Of a stretch of DNA of 64,000 nucleotides, positions 34,201 to 47,600 are shown one piece after another. The DNA is from Arctopsyche grandis (Eukaryota > Arthropoda > Insecta > Trichoptera > Hydropsychidae): assembly GCF_051622035.1 (NCBI RefSeq), contig NC_135356.1:6670579-6734578 (forward strand), read 5' to 3'. The number at the start of each line of letters is the position of its first letter. The first letter of the stretch is position 1. Below the pieces are notes generated by a model. It made no database searches. It saw only the letters and a program-made list of their open reading frames with translations, and was not told the origin of the DNA. The translations under genes were made by a program, and so were the position numbers.

Positions 34201-34469
34201 AAAAACAATTGACAAACTTTTACGTTGTTTACTATCGCTATATATTTCGAAAAAACAAAAGAACAACGGTTATTTGAAAACGTCAAAATGCCATAGAGAT
34301 GTCGTTTTGCTCAATAGAACTAATGCAAATGAATACCGTTTCAATGTAGGCGAAAATCGCGACTAAAAAGCGTCCACATTGCAAAAATATGGCGTGAAGC
34401 GCACCTGGCAAATTTTTGCCTATCAGGCGAATTCCAAAATGTAGGTTGAATCATCAAAAAAAAAAAAAA

Positions 34470-34559
34470 ATGAGTATGCAATCGATAAGTCAAAAATCGT
34501 TTTTTATATATATATATACATATATACATATATACATATATACATATATATATATATAC

Positions 34560-34652
<93 letters not shown>

Positions 34653-34705
34653 ATATGTATATATATATATATAAAACGATTTTTGACTTATCGATTGCAT
34701 ACACT
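34470..34705. mobile_element. Foldback element with a (TA)n interior
   Basis: TGCAATCGATAAGTCAAAAA at the left (from about 34478) and its exact complement at the right (to about 34700) bracket a TA-rich core (34506-34673) broken by TACATATATACATA. TA lies just outside each tip, as for Tc1/mariner MITEs whose interior has been taken over by TA expansion. Confidence 0.8.
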
Positions 34706-35161
34706 CTTTTCTCTAGAAAAATGTTATTTGTTTAGCTCAAGTTACAAGTTACAGGGCAATGGTGTCGTTTTTCATTTGTATGGAAATATTCACCACGTTT
34801 ATACTTCAATCGTTTCTACTGAAATAAGACTTTTTGACTTGTTTTTTTCCAGACGATATATTGTATATATGTATATAGTAGAAACTCGATTGTCCTGACT
34901 AATTGGTAGTCCGGATTGACAGGGAAAGACGTGTGCATTCAGTATGAATAAATTTTATTCGTCTAAATTTACACGTATATGCGGATCAATATTGAATTAT
35001 TCTTTATTGAGAAAAATTCAATTATGGATTTTGAGTTATATATATATATAACTGTTAAAATGGTAAAAATTACCTACATATAAACAATTTAAAACACCGA
35101 TAAAAAAATTAATTTATTAAATAAATTTTCAATACATGGCGTTAAACATTAGTAGCGATCA

Positions 35162-36300
<1,139 letters not shown>

Positions 36301-36319
36301 ACCTTTTTCCAATATTTTA

Positions 36320-37090
36320 ATACTATAGTTTAATTATGCAATGTTCTACATATTTTGTCATGTTATAGCCTTTATTCTTTTCTTTTTCATTTGTTTTCTT
36401 TATATTTATTTTTTTCATTTTTTTTTTATAATCTGTAAAAATCTGTTATTGGACTCGGATGTTACATATATTATATATTTACTATTTGTTTTTTATACAT
36501 ATCTATGTACATCCTGTTGTCTGTTGATTTTTCAATAAATAAAATAAAATATACAGTAAGATGCAGAGAAATCACTTTCAATTGTTCGATGTTTTCGATT
36601 TTTTTTTTAATTACATGAAGCTATACACAAGTTTTTTTGGTTTTATTATTTGATTTCAACTATTTAACATGTTTTACGATTAAAAAAGATTATTTATATT
36701 TTTAAATTAAGGCGAGATACGAATTTTAAAAAACATGCAAAATAGGGCATTTTTCTTATATGTATTTCAAATGTCTCTAGCTAAAATAATATTACAGTAT
36801 ATATTTTTCTATGAATTAAAATACATAGGAAATGGACATATGACAACAATAAATAGTAATATAATAATTACTAGACAATCGTCTTGCTTCTATGATGGGA
36901 TGGTACAATACTAGAATATTTTTGTTATGATACATTTTACAAAAGATAAATAAATCAGTAATATTCATGATACTTAGGTTTAAAAAATTATACAAAAATA
37001 TTTTGAAAAAACAATACCGTTTATTAAAAAAAAAAAAATGAGCAAAATACGGAAAAATGAGCAGTAAAGACAAAATTAAGTGGACAGAGA
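36320..37090. other. AT-rich stretch, possible end of the adjacent Tc1-like element
   Basis: The minus-strand ORF tail at 36816-37073 is low complexity. No terminal inverted repeat was identified. Confidence 0.4.
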
Positions 37091-37714
37091 GAAATTGAGA
37101 TGTATATTTTTTTTAAAACTTGTATGAGATCCTTTGGAATTAATTACAGCCTGCAGTCTATTGGGTGTCCTTTCAACTAATTTTTGGTGTGTCAGCATCT
37201 AAATTTTTTCAAATAGTGGAAAATTCATCAAAAAACATTTTTTTTTCTTTTAATTTTTAAATTTTTTTGGTCCATTATAGACCACTCATTTTCTATGGGA
37301 TTAATATCTGTTGATTGGGGAGGCCACTCAATTAATTAAATTGTATCTTCGAAAAATTTCATTGTTTTCTTCGATTTGTGTTTTAGGTCGTTGTCCTGTT
37401 GAAAGATGAAAGTACTCCACAGACCCATTTTTTTCGACTGATTCTTCCAAATTGTCTTTGATTATATCGATGTATATATCGAAGTTCATTATTCCTTCTA
37501 TTTTGGCTGGACTCCGACGCCCTTCCAGGAAAAACAGCCCCATATCATAATTGAGCCACCACCATATTTCACCGTTTTCTCAACACACTTGTTTTCAATG
37601 AATTTTTTGGCTTCAATGAATTTTTTCCATACTTTTCTTTTACTTTTTGTGCCGAACAGCTCAAATTTACGTTCGTCACTCCACACAATTCGTATATTTG
37701 TGGAGTGACGATGA

Positions 37715-37716
<2 letters not shown>
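37091..37716 (-). pseudogene. Tc1-like transposase pseudogene
   Basis: The minus strand contains the first-Asp block IRIVWSDERKFELFGTKSKR, then CVEKTVKYGGGSIMIWGCFS (37498 upward). After a frameshift come IEGIMNFDIYIDIIKDNLEE (37328-37543) and, further frameshifted at about 37270-37330, a third-acid box readable as PPQSTDINPIENEW. The N-terminal DNA-binding part is replaced by a TA array at 37717-37797. Confidence 0.85.

Positions 37717-37797
<81 letters not shown>
37717..37797. repeat. (TA)n microsatellite abutting a Tc1 pseudogene
   Basis: 81 bp of TA sits exactly where the N-terminal half of the transposase should continue. Confidence 0.97.
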
Positions 37798-37800
<3 letters not shown>

Positions 37801-38059
37801 CATGTTTTTGCGTGAAATTTCGGTAATCTTATATGAAACCAAAACCGAAAGTCATTTAAATGATAGGTTCTACAGTCTTGTAACACCATACCTGAAAAAA
37901 AAGGTCATAAAAATGAGTTGGGGACAAATTTAATGGAGGGCAGATTTTACGACCGTGCGTTGACTTCACTGTTAAATGAAATTTGAAATGAAAATAACAC
38001 TATACATATACATTTTTAATTTGATTACAGTCACATATTATTATCTACAAATTATAAAA

Positions 38060-39200
38060 AAGAAGTTAATATTTTGTCGTGGCTCCTTTCGATTTTATAA
38101 CTTCTTTTATTCGGTTTGGCATAGAATCTACTTAAGTTTTTAAATTTTCGATTGGGAAGTCTTCGTACCATATCTTTTCTATTATTTCTTTCGACGATTT
38201 AAGAGTAGTAACATTGTTCTTCCTTATCCTGTACTTGATACACATCCATAAATTTTCGATTGGATTTAAATCGGGACTTATTGCCAGGCCATGGTAGTGT
38301 CTTTACACCCATTTCTTGTAAATAGTCCCGAACCTAAAAAAAGTAAAAAAAAATATTCCAGTTTTTTTATTGAAATTTTGTAATTTATATTCAATGCTAT
38401 CAAATAAAATGAATACTCACCAATTTAGCTCGATGACAAGGGGCAGAGTCATCTTGAAAGATTATATCATCGGAATATGAAAGGTGGTTTTCCATCGATG
38501 GGACGAAGCTTTTTTCTAAAAAAATTTTATATCTTTTTCCATCGATGCCACCTTGTAGAAACTCCAACTGTCCAATAATATGGTACGAAAACCATCCCCA
38601 GACCATTTGACTTGGAGGATGCTTAACAGTTTTAAGGGTACAATTTTCATTATACCTTTCGCCAACTTTTCTTCGGACATACGGATAACCATCAGGACTA
38701 TAGAGGTTAAATTTTGATTCGTCGGAAAATATCACTCGTTGCCAATCTGATGGACTCCAATTTTCATGTGCTTTCGCCCATTCCAATCGATTGTTTTTCA
38801 TTCTCTTGGTTAGTAGTGGTTTTTTTTTTTGCAGCTTTCCGACCGTAGAGTCCAGCTTCTCTGAGTCGCCTTCTTACTGTTGAGTCGCTGATTTCCATGG
38901 AAAATTGTGACGATACATCTGTTCTTATTTCTACAGCAGTTTTGAATCGCTGCTGTAAAGATAATCTGGTTATTACACGGTCTTGCCTCTTCGATGTGCA
39001 TCTTTTCAGTCCGGTCCCCTTCTTACGATCAAAACTTCCAGATTCTCTTTTTTTTTCAGTATTCTCGAAACAGTCGATATAGAACATCCCATTTTCTTGG
39101 AAATTCACCGAAAAGAAAATCCTGAACTCGCTAATGTCGTGATTTTTACACTCTTCTCCAATGATAACTGAGCGCGTTTTGTCTTGTTGACGTGTTAAAA
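38060..39200 (-). pseudogene. Nearly full-length Tc1-like transposase with an apparent intron
   Basis: The minus strand carries an N-terminal helix-turn-helix region (FYIDCFENTEKKRESG, DRVITRLSLQQRFKTAVEIR, DSTVRRRLREAGL). After a homopolymer frameshift at about 38820-38831 come MKNNRLEWAKAHENWSPSDW, VIFSDESKFNLYSPDG (first Asp), QMVWGWFS, and IIFQDDSAPCHRAKL (second Asp). Next is a GTGAGT...TTTTTTAG segment (38334-38420, 87 bp), then VRDYLQEMGVKTLPWPGN and, after a 1-nt slip, SPDLNPIENLW (third acid). It ends in RIKEVIKSKGATTKY and a stop. With the segment removed the last two acids are 34 residues apart, the Tc1 DD34E spacing. Terminal inverted repeats were not recognised. Confidence 0.85.
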
Positions 39201-39325
39201 TTCGAATTTGATGCTGTATCCTCGAAAACCCACACTAAACAACTCAAATCTTAGAAAACAATCATATTTAAAATATTTGGTCTTTAAAAACCCTACACAT
39301 AAAGGGATAATCCTTTTATTGCCTC

Positions 39326-39326
<1 letters not shown>

Positions 39327-39418
<92 letters not shown>
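39327..39418. repeat. (TA)n microsatellite
   Basis: 92 bp of TA, about 130 bp beyond the N-terminal end of the Tc1-like gene. Confidence 0.97.
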
Positions 39419-39419
<1 letters not shown>

Positions 39420-40245
39420 TCTGGTTCGTTCACGAACATACTAGTTTATTCATACACAAACTATTGATTTTAGTTTACAGTCAAATAGACTCACCCTTCA
39501 GACATCGTATAAATCTTTAAATATATCAAAATGTCAAAATGCAACCCGAGGTAAGCATACATATGTATGTACATACAGAGGACAAACTAGTTTGTGCATG
39601 AATAAACTAGCTGTTTTTTTTGTGTGTACAATTTAAACAGTCAAAGTGATTCGTATGTGAATAAACTAGCATCACATTACATGCAACATCTCCTATGCAA
39701 AAACCGATGTATTTATATCTAAGGAACTTTGTATCCTCGATGCTAGTGTAGATTTGCGCCAATTTATACGTTTCGCGTATTGCCGAATGAGACGTCGTTT
39801 GGTACTGTGCTAAAACGGATTGTTAATTTTCCTTATATAATACACGCCGGTATCAGATAAGAGCACCGGCTTATTTGTTATGGCTCGTATTCCTTACAAT
39901 TCGACTCCAATTGTATACAACGGATACAATAGGACTGTAATCAGTCATCTCTCATATTCCTAATGTTGTGGTAATGTAATACTCAATCGAAAAATAACCT
40001 GTTCAAGGCCGGCTATGTGCCCGTGATAAAGAATTGCATTCACATAGAGTTCAATTACAAGATAAAATTTTTCAATTGATCTTTCTATAGGCCCCAGATC
40101 AATAGTTCATAGATCAGAATAATATTTACTTATTGGCAACTGAGACGTTCATTATTATTCTGTCGTTTCTGATCTACATTGGCGATATTTTCAAAATTCG
40201 TTAAGTTGCAACATCTGTCTATCAGGGCTGTTCATTTTCTTTATA
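39420..40245. other. Spacer, no gene recognised
   Basis: Contains loosely repeated ACAAACTAGTTTGTGCATGA and AATAAACTAG motifs at 39440-39675. No conserved coding segment. Confidence 0.4.
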
Positions 40246-40600
40246 TAAGTATTTTATTTTTACATATATATACCAGGAAGCCTAACAGGTAAACCTCAAT
40301 TCGCCTTCCTGGCCAATTACAAACATCGATATACAATTTTTAGAATGATTTTAACAAAGCAATTGATAAATCGTCAAATTTCGAGATGCTGAAAATTTGT
40401 GTGATATTTATGGACAAATTTGAAGCATTTTTATGCGGATCAGTGAAACGGTTACCTATTTGTTGGAACCGTTTCAATGAAAATCAGATAGATTGGCAAA
40501 CTCTGATAGGAAACGATTGACCTGGAGTCGCAAACCAAGGTCTGGTCAGCAGGGAAACTCTAGTCGGACTCGAACCCGTGACCACTATGTTCAAAAGCAT
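40246..40600 (-). mobile_element. tRNA-derived SINE, head truncated
   Basis: Tail hairpin (ACCAGGAAGCC ... CGCCTTCCTGGCC, 40273-40314), body with ATTGGCAAACTCTGATAGGA, and box B as CACGGGTTCGAGTCCG complement at about 40567-40582. It directly abuts the LINE fragment at 40601. Confidence 0.85.
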
Positions 40601-41230
40601 ATACGTATGTAGTATTCTCTAGTACTCAGAATTCTAGAATTTTCTTCCATTATATGGAGTCCTACCTATATGATTCATTCATTGAAGATTGAGAGAATCC
40701 AAACGGAGGTTTCTCAGATATCTTTATATGAAATTGTATGGTTATTATCCTTGGCTATATCCTAGTGCATTTCTAATAGGGGCGTTGCGTTTCAACTCAT
40801 TGGAGTCTCGTCGTGTTGTTTCTGGGAAAGCACTTTTTTAAGCTATTAAATGGGATAGTACACAATCCTCAGGTTCTTAATGAATTTTAAGTCTTAGTTC
40901 AGGGACCTGAGGAATCTTGATTTGTTTTCTCCTCCTGTGGTTCGCACAAATATGTTAACAACGTCTCCAATATCTAGAGCGATATATCTGCTCAACCAGG
41001 TTGCTGGTGAAATTGACTTCTTCAATGTAAACTGTGCTAAACTGGTCGAGTGGTCGTTGAGCAACGCCGGTGGTTGATTTTATCAATTATAAATGTCAAA
41101 ATGATTTTTTCATAAAGATGTAACAGGTTATTATTATTATTATTATGATGTATGTCTGGCCACAGTGACGCGTTAGAGCTCTCTGTAATGTTACTGTGGC
41201 TAATATGTAAAAAATAAAAATAAAAAATGA
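40601..41230 (+). mobile_element. Jockey/CR1-like LINE fragment, second copy with 3' tail
   Basis: Same protein tail as 3926-4386 (CTCAGATATC, LYGYYPWLYPSAFLIGAL-type), with frameshifts. Past the coding end it continues through a TTATTATTATTA run and a small inverted pair (GGCCACAGTGAC / GTTACTGTGGCT) to an A-rich AAAATAAAAATAAAAA end. Confidence 0.75.
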
Positions 41231-41479
41231 AATATGCTAACCGATAGTCCACGCTGTTGGTTATACTTTAATATATCGACAGCAAATATTCACATATCTT
41301 AGTATTCATGTTATTCAGTGAAAACGGTTTTAATATGTGCATATGGGTCACCGATTTAATCTTGACGTATCGTGATGTATCGGGCTAGACTATTATTGCT
41401 TATGCAGGAATCACGACATCCGATTTGATACATTTAAAATGGCGTTTATTGAAGCAGTGAAAATCATAATATATATATA

Positions 41480-41641
41480 TATAATTTTTTTTTAATTTGT
41501 TTCAGGTGTTGACCGTTGTCATTGTGCAAGTTTAATACATAATCGTGAGTGATTTTTTTTTTATTTTGTCTTTTGGTTTGAGCCGTGTGGAACGTGTGAA
41601 TCTTACCGCGTCGGTTTCAGGTGGAGAAGAATAAAGCTATA
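41480..41641 (+). promoter_or_regulatory. rno: Probable 5' UTR of rhinoceros with a small non-coding exon
   Basis: TTTGTTTCAG/GTGTTGACC at about 41505 and AATC/GTGAGTGA at about 41544 could bound a ~39-bp non-coding exon. TCGGTTTCAG/GTGGAG at 41620 could be the acceptor of the exon with the start codon. Inferred from consensus matches only; the transcription start was not located. Confidence 0.35.
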
Positions 41642-44600
41642 ATGTCTCTACGAGGCAGTAAGCGGGCTTCGAGCCGCACTGAGGAGGCCGCAGTCAGCAA
41701 GCGGCGCAAGGCCGAGCCAGAAGATGCCCACTGGCAGGCGAGGCTCGTCAACGAGCTCAAGTCCATCTACAACCGCGGGGTGTCGGAGACTCCTGCTGAA
41801 CTGTTCAGGTTTGTATTATCAGCGAATCTTATTTTTCTTTTAGTCATATGTGTGTGTGTATATATATATATATTGCGTCAAGTTTTAATATTATTGTGGC
41901 GTTGCACTGCGCGATTCAATGACCTGTTACTTACTGTTTATTATATTTATATTGAATTATGTTGTATTTGCGATTTTTTTTTTAATATGACTTGCTTTCT
42001 TCTGCTGACAGTGAAAATTTTGCGCATATGTATGCATTTTTTTTTAAATATTTAGGACGTCCGATTTACTATCATTATTGTGATGTGTTTTGGTATATTT
42101 GATCGGTTGAAAGTCGAGTTTCTTTAATTGACAATATTATTTCGGGTACTCATTGGTTATACGGGCGCAATCGAGCATCGATTATACACACACTAACTCG
42201 TTTAAATGCACTGCAATTACATGAATGGCGTCTAGGTGGCCGCAAACATTTTAAGTAAAGCGACAGTATGCAACTAGTGATTGACGTTCTTCTTCTTCCT
42301 AATGCCTTTTTTGCATCTGGATGTTGGCGACCACCTCGTCGATTGTTTGCAGATATCCGCATCGGTCTTCAGCGGCTTCGAACAGCTCTTCGGCGCTTAT
42401 ATCGGTCCACATGCGCATGTTTCGAAGCCAAAACAACCTCTTGCCAATCTATGTTCTACCTTCTCTTCAATCCATTTTCTACTTTCACTGGTTGCCCAAG
42501 TCGAAAAATTTGACCGACCGGCCAGATTGGTCTGGTCACGGTGATTATATTAGTTAACAGCAACTGTCGCGATCGATGTATGGCGTTGTATTGAAGGGTG
42601 CCACACTTGGTGATTAGTCGCCAGTGATTCCATAGTGAAAAAACTATAAACAAGTGTGACTGTATCGTCACGTATTGAAAATTCTATAGTGAACAAAATA
42701 ATTAGTATGTGTGACTGTCGTCGATTTTTGATTCGCTTCTGGTTGTCCGAGTTGGTTGACTCTCTCGCTCGTCACTTGGTGTGGCCCTCTGGTCTCCGCT
42801 AGAACATATGTGAAAGTCAGACATATAATATTATATATGTAGGTATAATAAGATTCTTCGTAAAATGCGTTTTCTTGTAGCTTCAATCACTGGTTGCGTA
42901 ATGCGCCACCTAGAGGCCATTCTTGTAACTGTCGTGTATGTGTATGTTAAGTTATAGTAAGTGTGTATACCCGATGCTCGGAAGCGCCCGTATAACCAAC
43001 AGGTACCTTATTTCGTTACTGCAATAAAGAAAACGGACTCGTTTCATTACTGAAATTTTTTCCACAATAATAAATAACATTGTTGGCTGGTTTTTGTTAG
43101 CTTTTGGAAATCACTTGCTTCTATTCATTCGGAAATGTTTCGTTTGTATAGATTTTTTTGTGTGATGTAATTTTGCGATTATTTTGCACACTCACTTACT
43201 TTTTTTTTAGTATAAATGACTTAACATTTGAGTAAAATTAGTTAAATAAAATTTATCACATATTTATACATTTTCATTTCCCTTTTATATATGTATATTT
43301 ATATATAAAGTGATCCGAAAAATCGCATGGAGACGATTATAAACAATACACAGTTATCCAAACTTTCATTCTCAAATAACTAGTCGTAAATATGTAGAAT
43401 GTTGCAATGGTTCGAAGAAATTGTATCAACAAGTGGCGTTCCGTTGAAATCTCCCTGTTTTTTTTATCGTACAGCCTTATTCATGTGTACGCTGGATATA
43501 AGGGCGCTTGGTAAGACGTCACCTAGTCCTCTTGTATCCTGCTCACTCACATGTTAGTAAGGCTGTGTGGCAAAAAGTGATTCCAACGGCACGCCACTGG
43601 TATCAACATCCCTTTCCAGTCAGATAATTAGACCATACTTTCGCGAAATTTCCAATAGAGAACAATTTGCGACACAATTGTGAAATTTTTGTCTAAAATT
43701 ATAATGTATATCGGCACTGGTTTCAACATGACGCTGCCAAATTCCATACAAGTCATCAAACGATCGCATTATTACGCTCGAAGCATCACTTTCAGAAACA
43801 CCAAAATCAATTGATCACCAAAGTCGTGTGATTACTTTTTTAGGGCTATTTTAAATATATGTATGCCGACAAACCACGAAACTTTCCACATTTGAAAAAC
43901 TGTGGAAAGTTTTATTAATCTACTTTATTGCGAACATTTGACATTTGAGTCATTATTTGTAAATTAAGTTATGATTGTCATTTGAAAGATATTTTGTTTT
44001 GTATAAAACTGCCATGAATCAAACATTCATATGCAATTAAGATTTTCGATGATCACTTTTAAAATATATATTTTATTTAATACAAACATCTGCGCTAATC
44101 ATCAGATCACCCGTTAAGTACTATTTGTATTGAATAATGTTTCCTGTGGAAAATGATCTAAAGTGAAAGCTACATTTCATAAACTGGTGTTAAAACTTTT
44201 CACATTGAAGATCGATGATCTCTGTCGCCAATCATATAATAGTCAATTTCCTTTTATTGTCGATGGGGGCTTTTTTGGGGATAAGTATTTCCTTTATTTT
44301 GATTTACACATTTAGTTGTTTTTTTTTTTCGTAAGTTTTCATTGCAGAATAAATAGGAAACATTATATAACTTTATTTGTAATACAGGAAGGATCTTATA
44401 AGTGCAATGAAGTTGCCTGATTCTGAACCACTGGCGTCGGATGAATATTGGGTAATAACCGACGCTTGGAAGCAGGAGTGGGAAAGAGGTGTTCAAGTTC
44501 CGGTAAATCCCGATTCATTGCCGGAGCCCACCGTTACTGAAATTCCTCAACGTCAACCATACGCCAGAGATGAATTCAAGTTGTTAGTAGACCAATATTT

Positions 44601-47600
44601 TTTTGCAAATTGGCAATTTTTTTTGTATCTTAAATATAAAGACTATGCTCTGCCAGTAGAAATTCAAATACATATTTTTATTATTTTAGACCCAAAATGA
44701 AATACATTCGGCTAACACGTGACAATAATTTCACTGCAAGTGAACATCATTTGAGTAGTGCAGTGGCTCGTGCTGAAGCAGCTTGTGCGTATGATATGGA
44801 TGCTTGTGATGCAGCTTGGCTACGTGCCCTTAACGGCGAAAGAGCCAAAGCTGGAGTACAGCCACTGCACGAGGAACAGCTAGAGAGAGTCATAGAGGAG
44901 TTGGAGGTAAATGTCTTGACAAATTATTTTATTTTGTATGATTATATTTTTATTTTGTATGATTTATTAATATTATCAGATTCGGTGTTGGGACAAGATT
45001 CAAGCAATTATGAAATCTGAAGAAGGTCTCGGCATTGAGTACGACGAGAACGTAATTTGTGACGTATGCCGATCTCCAGACTCCGAAGAAGGGAATGAAA
45101 TGGTATTTTGCGATTCCTGCAACATATGCGTTCATCAGGCATGTTACGGCATTACCGCCATACCATCAGGTAACTATTTAACTTGTACATATTTTTTTGT
45201 GTGGAGTCGGGCCTATTAAATTATTTATCACGTCTGTTTCAGGACAATGGCTATGTAGCCCCTGTGGCGAAGGAGTGAATCCGATCTGCGTTTTATGTCC
45301 TAATCTTGGTGGTGCCATGAAGAGCACTCCCTCGGGACACAAATGGGCTCACGTTAGCTGCGTTCTTTGGATACCCGAAGTGTCCATCGGATGTGCCGAA
45401 AAAATGGAACCCATCACAAAGATATCGGCAATTCCACCCTCGAGATGGTCGTTAATTTGCGTTTTGTGTCGTGAGCGTACAGGCGCTTGCATACAATGCT
45501 CGGTTAAAACATGCAAAACTGCATATCACGTCACCTGTGCTTTTAAACACGGTCTCGAAATGCGTGCCATAATCGAGGACGAGAATGCCGACGACGGTGT
45601 CAAGCTCCGATCCTATTGCCAACGACATAGCGTTAACTCCAAAAAAGACAAAAACACCGGTTCCGGCTCTGAAGAGGAGGAGTCGCGACGCAAGAGACGG
45701 AAGGACATGACATCAGAAGAGAAATCTCAAGCGCGTGCTATTCGATTACACGAAATTGAAGCCGAGTTCGATAGACATGTTAGTATTAAAGACATTAGTA
45801 CCCACTTGCTCGATGTCGATCAAGATGGTATTCAGTATGTTTACAATTATTGGAAACTAAAACGTAAAGCTGGACATAACAGACCCCTCTTACCTCCCAA
45901 GACCGATGAGTCTGACATGTTGGTTCACCGTCAGGAACAAGCCGATATTGACAAGAAGAAAATGTTTGTTCAGCTACGCCAGGATTTGGAAAGGGTGCGT
46001 AATTTATGCTACATGGTTAGCCGGCGTGAAAAGTTGTCCAGGTCTTACTTCCGAATGCGCGAGCAAACTTTTCACAAACAAGTCGCTGTACTTTCTGGCG
46101 AGCACTCGTTGACACCTGCTGTCATGAGTGCAGTCGTGGAAGCCAATCACGGACCATCGATTTACGATCGTCTATACTCGCATCCTGGAGCAATTGATCA
46201 TAAGAATGAATTCGATTCTATTTTGGCTCAAATAGCCGGTGTGGATTCAGAAGACGATAACAGGAAAGATCTGAACGGTGTTGTTCAACGAACCAAGTCT
46301 GTAGAGAATCCTTACAGACGATTATACTTCAATGGATCCTCTCGCAGAAGTGCAAGTATTGCCGACTATAGCGGCATGTCTAGCGGTGGAGAGAGTCTTC
46401 ACGATAGAGAGGTGCGTACACAGAATAAATATCGTCGACCAATCTATTCTACTACCGATGACGAAGATGCGCCTTCAATGTCCGTGTCGAAAAAGAAGGC
46501 ATCATCCAAAGAGAAGGATAGTGGCGACAATAATGGGAAAACATCTGAAAAGAAAAAGACGAGGTCATCCATTACTTCTCGTAGTAAGAATGATAGCTCT
46601 AGTGAAGATAATGCTAAGAATTCGGCAAAAAAGGCTTCTTGGCTTCCTCAAAGAAGTACTACGTTGCGTCAAATGGAAAGGGAAATGGGGTCTCGCCCTA
46701 TATCTGGCACGGAAAGTGATGAGCTGATGCCAATGAGACCAATGAAGAAATACAAATTACCTGTAAACATTTACTCTGATAGTGAGTGTAGCGATACAAA
46801 TAAAAATGAAGATGTAAACGAGGACAAGTCATCTAATGCTACGAGTGATTCCCAACAACAGCCATTCAGAACGAAAGCTGCTGTCAAAGAATTCATTCCA
46901 ATACCTAAGGGCGTTGGAAAGAGCTCTGCTCAGATGAAAAAATATAAAGCCAGTGCTTCTGATGAAGAGGTTAAAAACAGAGGGAACGCGAAAACTGCTA
47001 AAAATAAAGATTACCCATCTGATTTGATTGTTCCTCAAAGGCAGGCAGCTAAGAAAGCTTCTGAAAATATGCGCTCAACCACTGCTAATGTCAAAAACAA
47101 GGAATCAAATGATAGCGTAGAACCTAAACCAGGACCAGCGGTTGAAGAGACTAAAATTAAACCGAAACAAAAATCGAAAGATAAACGAAAGGACGTCAAA
47201 GATGCACCATCCAAGGAATCGTCGGGTAAAAAGGAATCAAAATCACTGTCTTCTAGTGATTTGTTTGATTTTGAAAAAGAATCTGAAAAGGACAATCAAG
47301 ATATTTTGGCGTATGTCCCACAAAGACAAGCGGCTAAAAAAGCTGCTGAACACATTAAGAGTGGAATGTCCAAAGTTCCCGAGGGAACTACAGATGATGC
47401 TAACAAAAAGAAAGAACCTGTTGCTGTCGAAACTCCCAAAAGTAAAACTTCCTCTCCCGTTAAAGATGATAAAAAACCAAGGTCTCGAAAATCTAGTTCA
47501 AGCTCCACATCTAGCTCTAGTAGTTATTGTTCAAGCAGTAGTTCAGATGATGATGACAATACAAATAGAAATGATGTTCCTAAAATCCTCCTAGAAGTTA

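Noticed and set aside
33510-34366. Overlapping 99-152 aa ORFs in the CpG island
   Set aside because: Biased composition, several frames equally open, no domain or paired splice sites.
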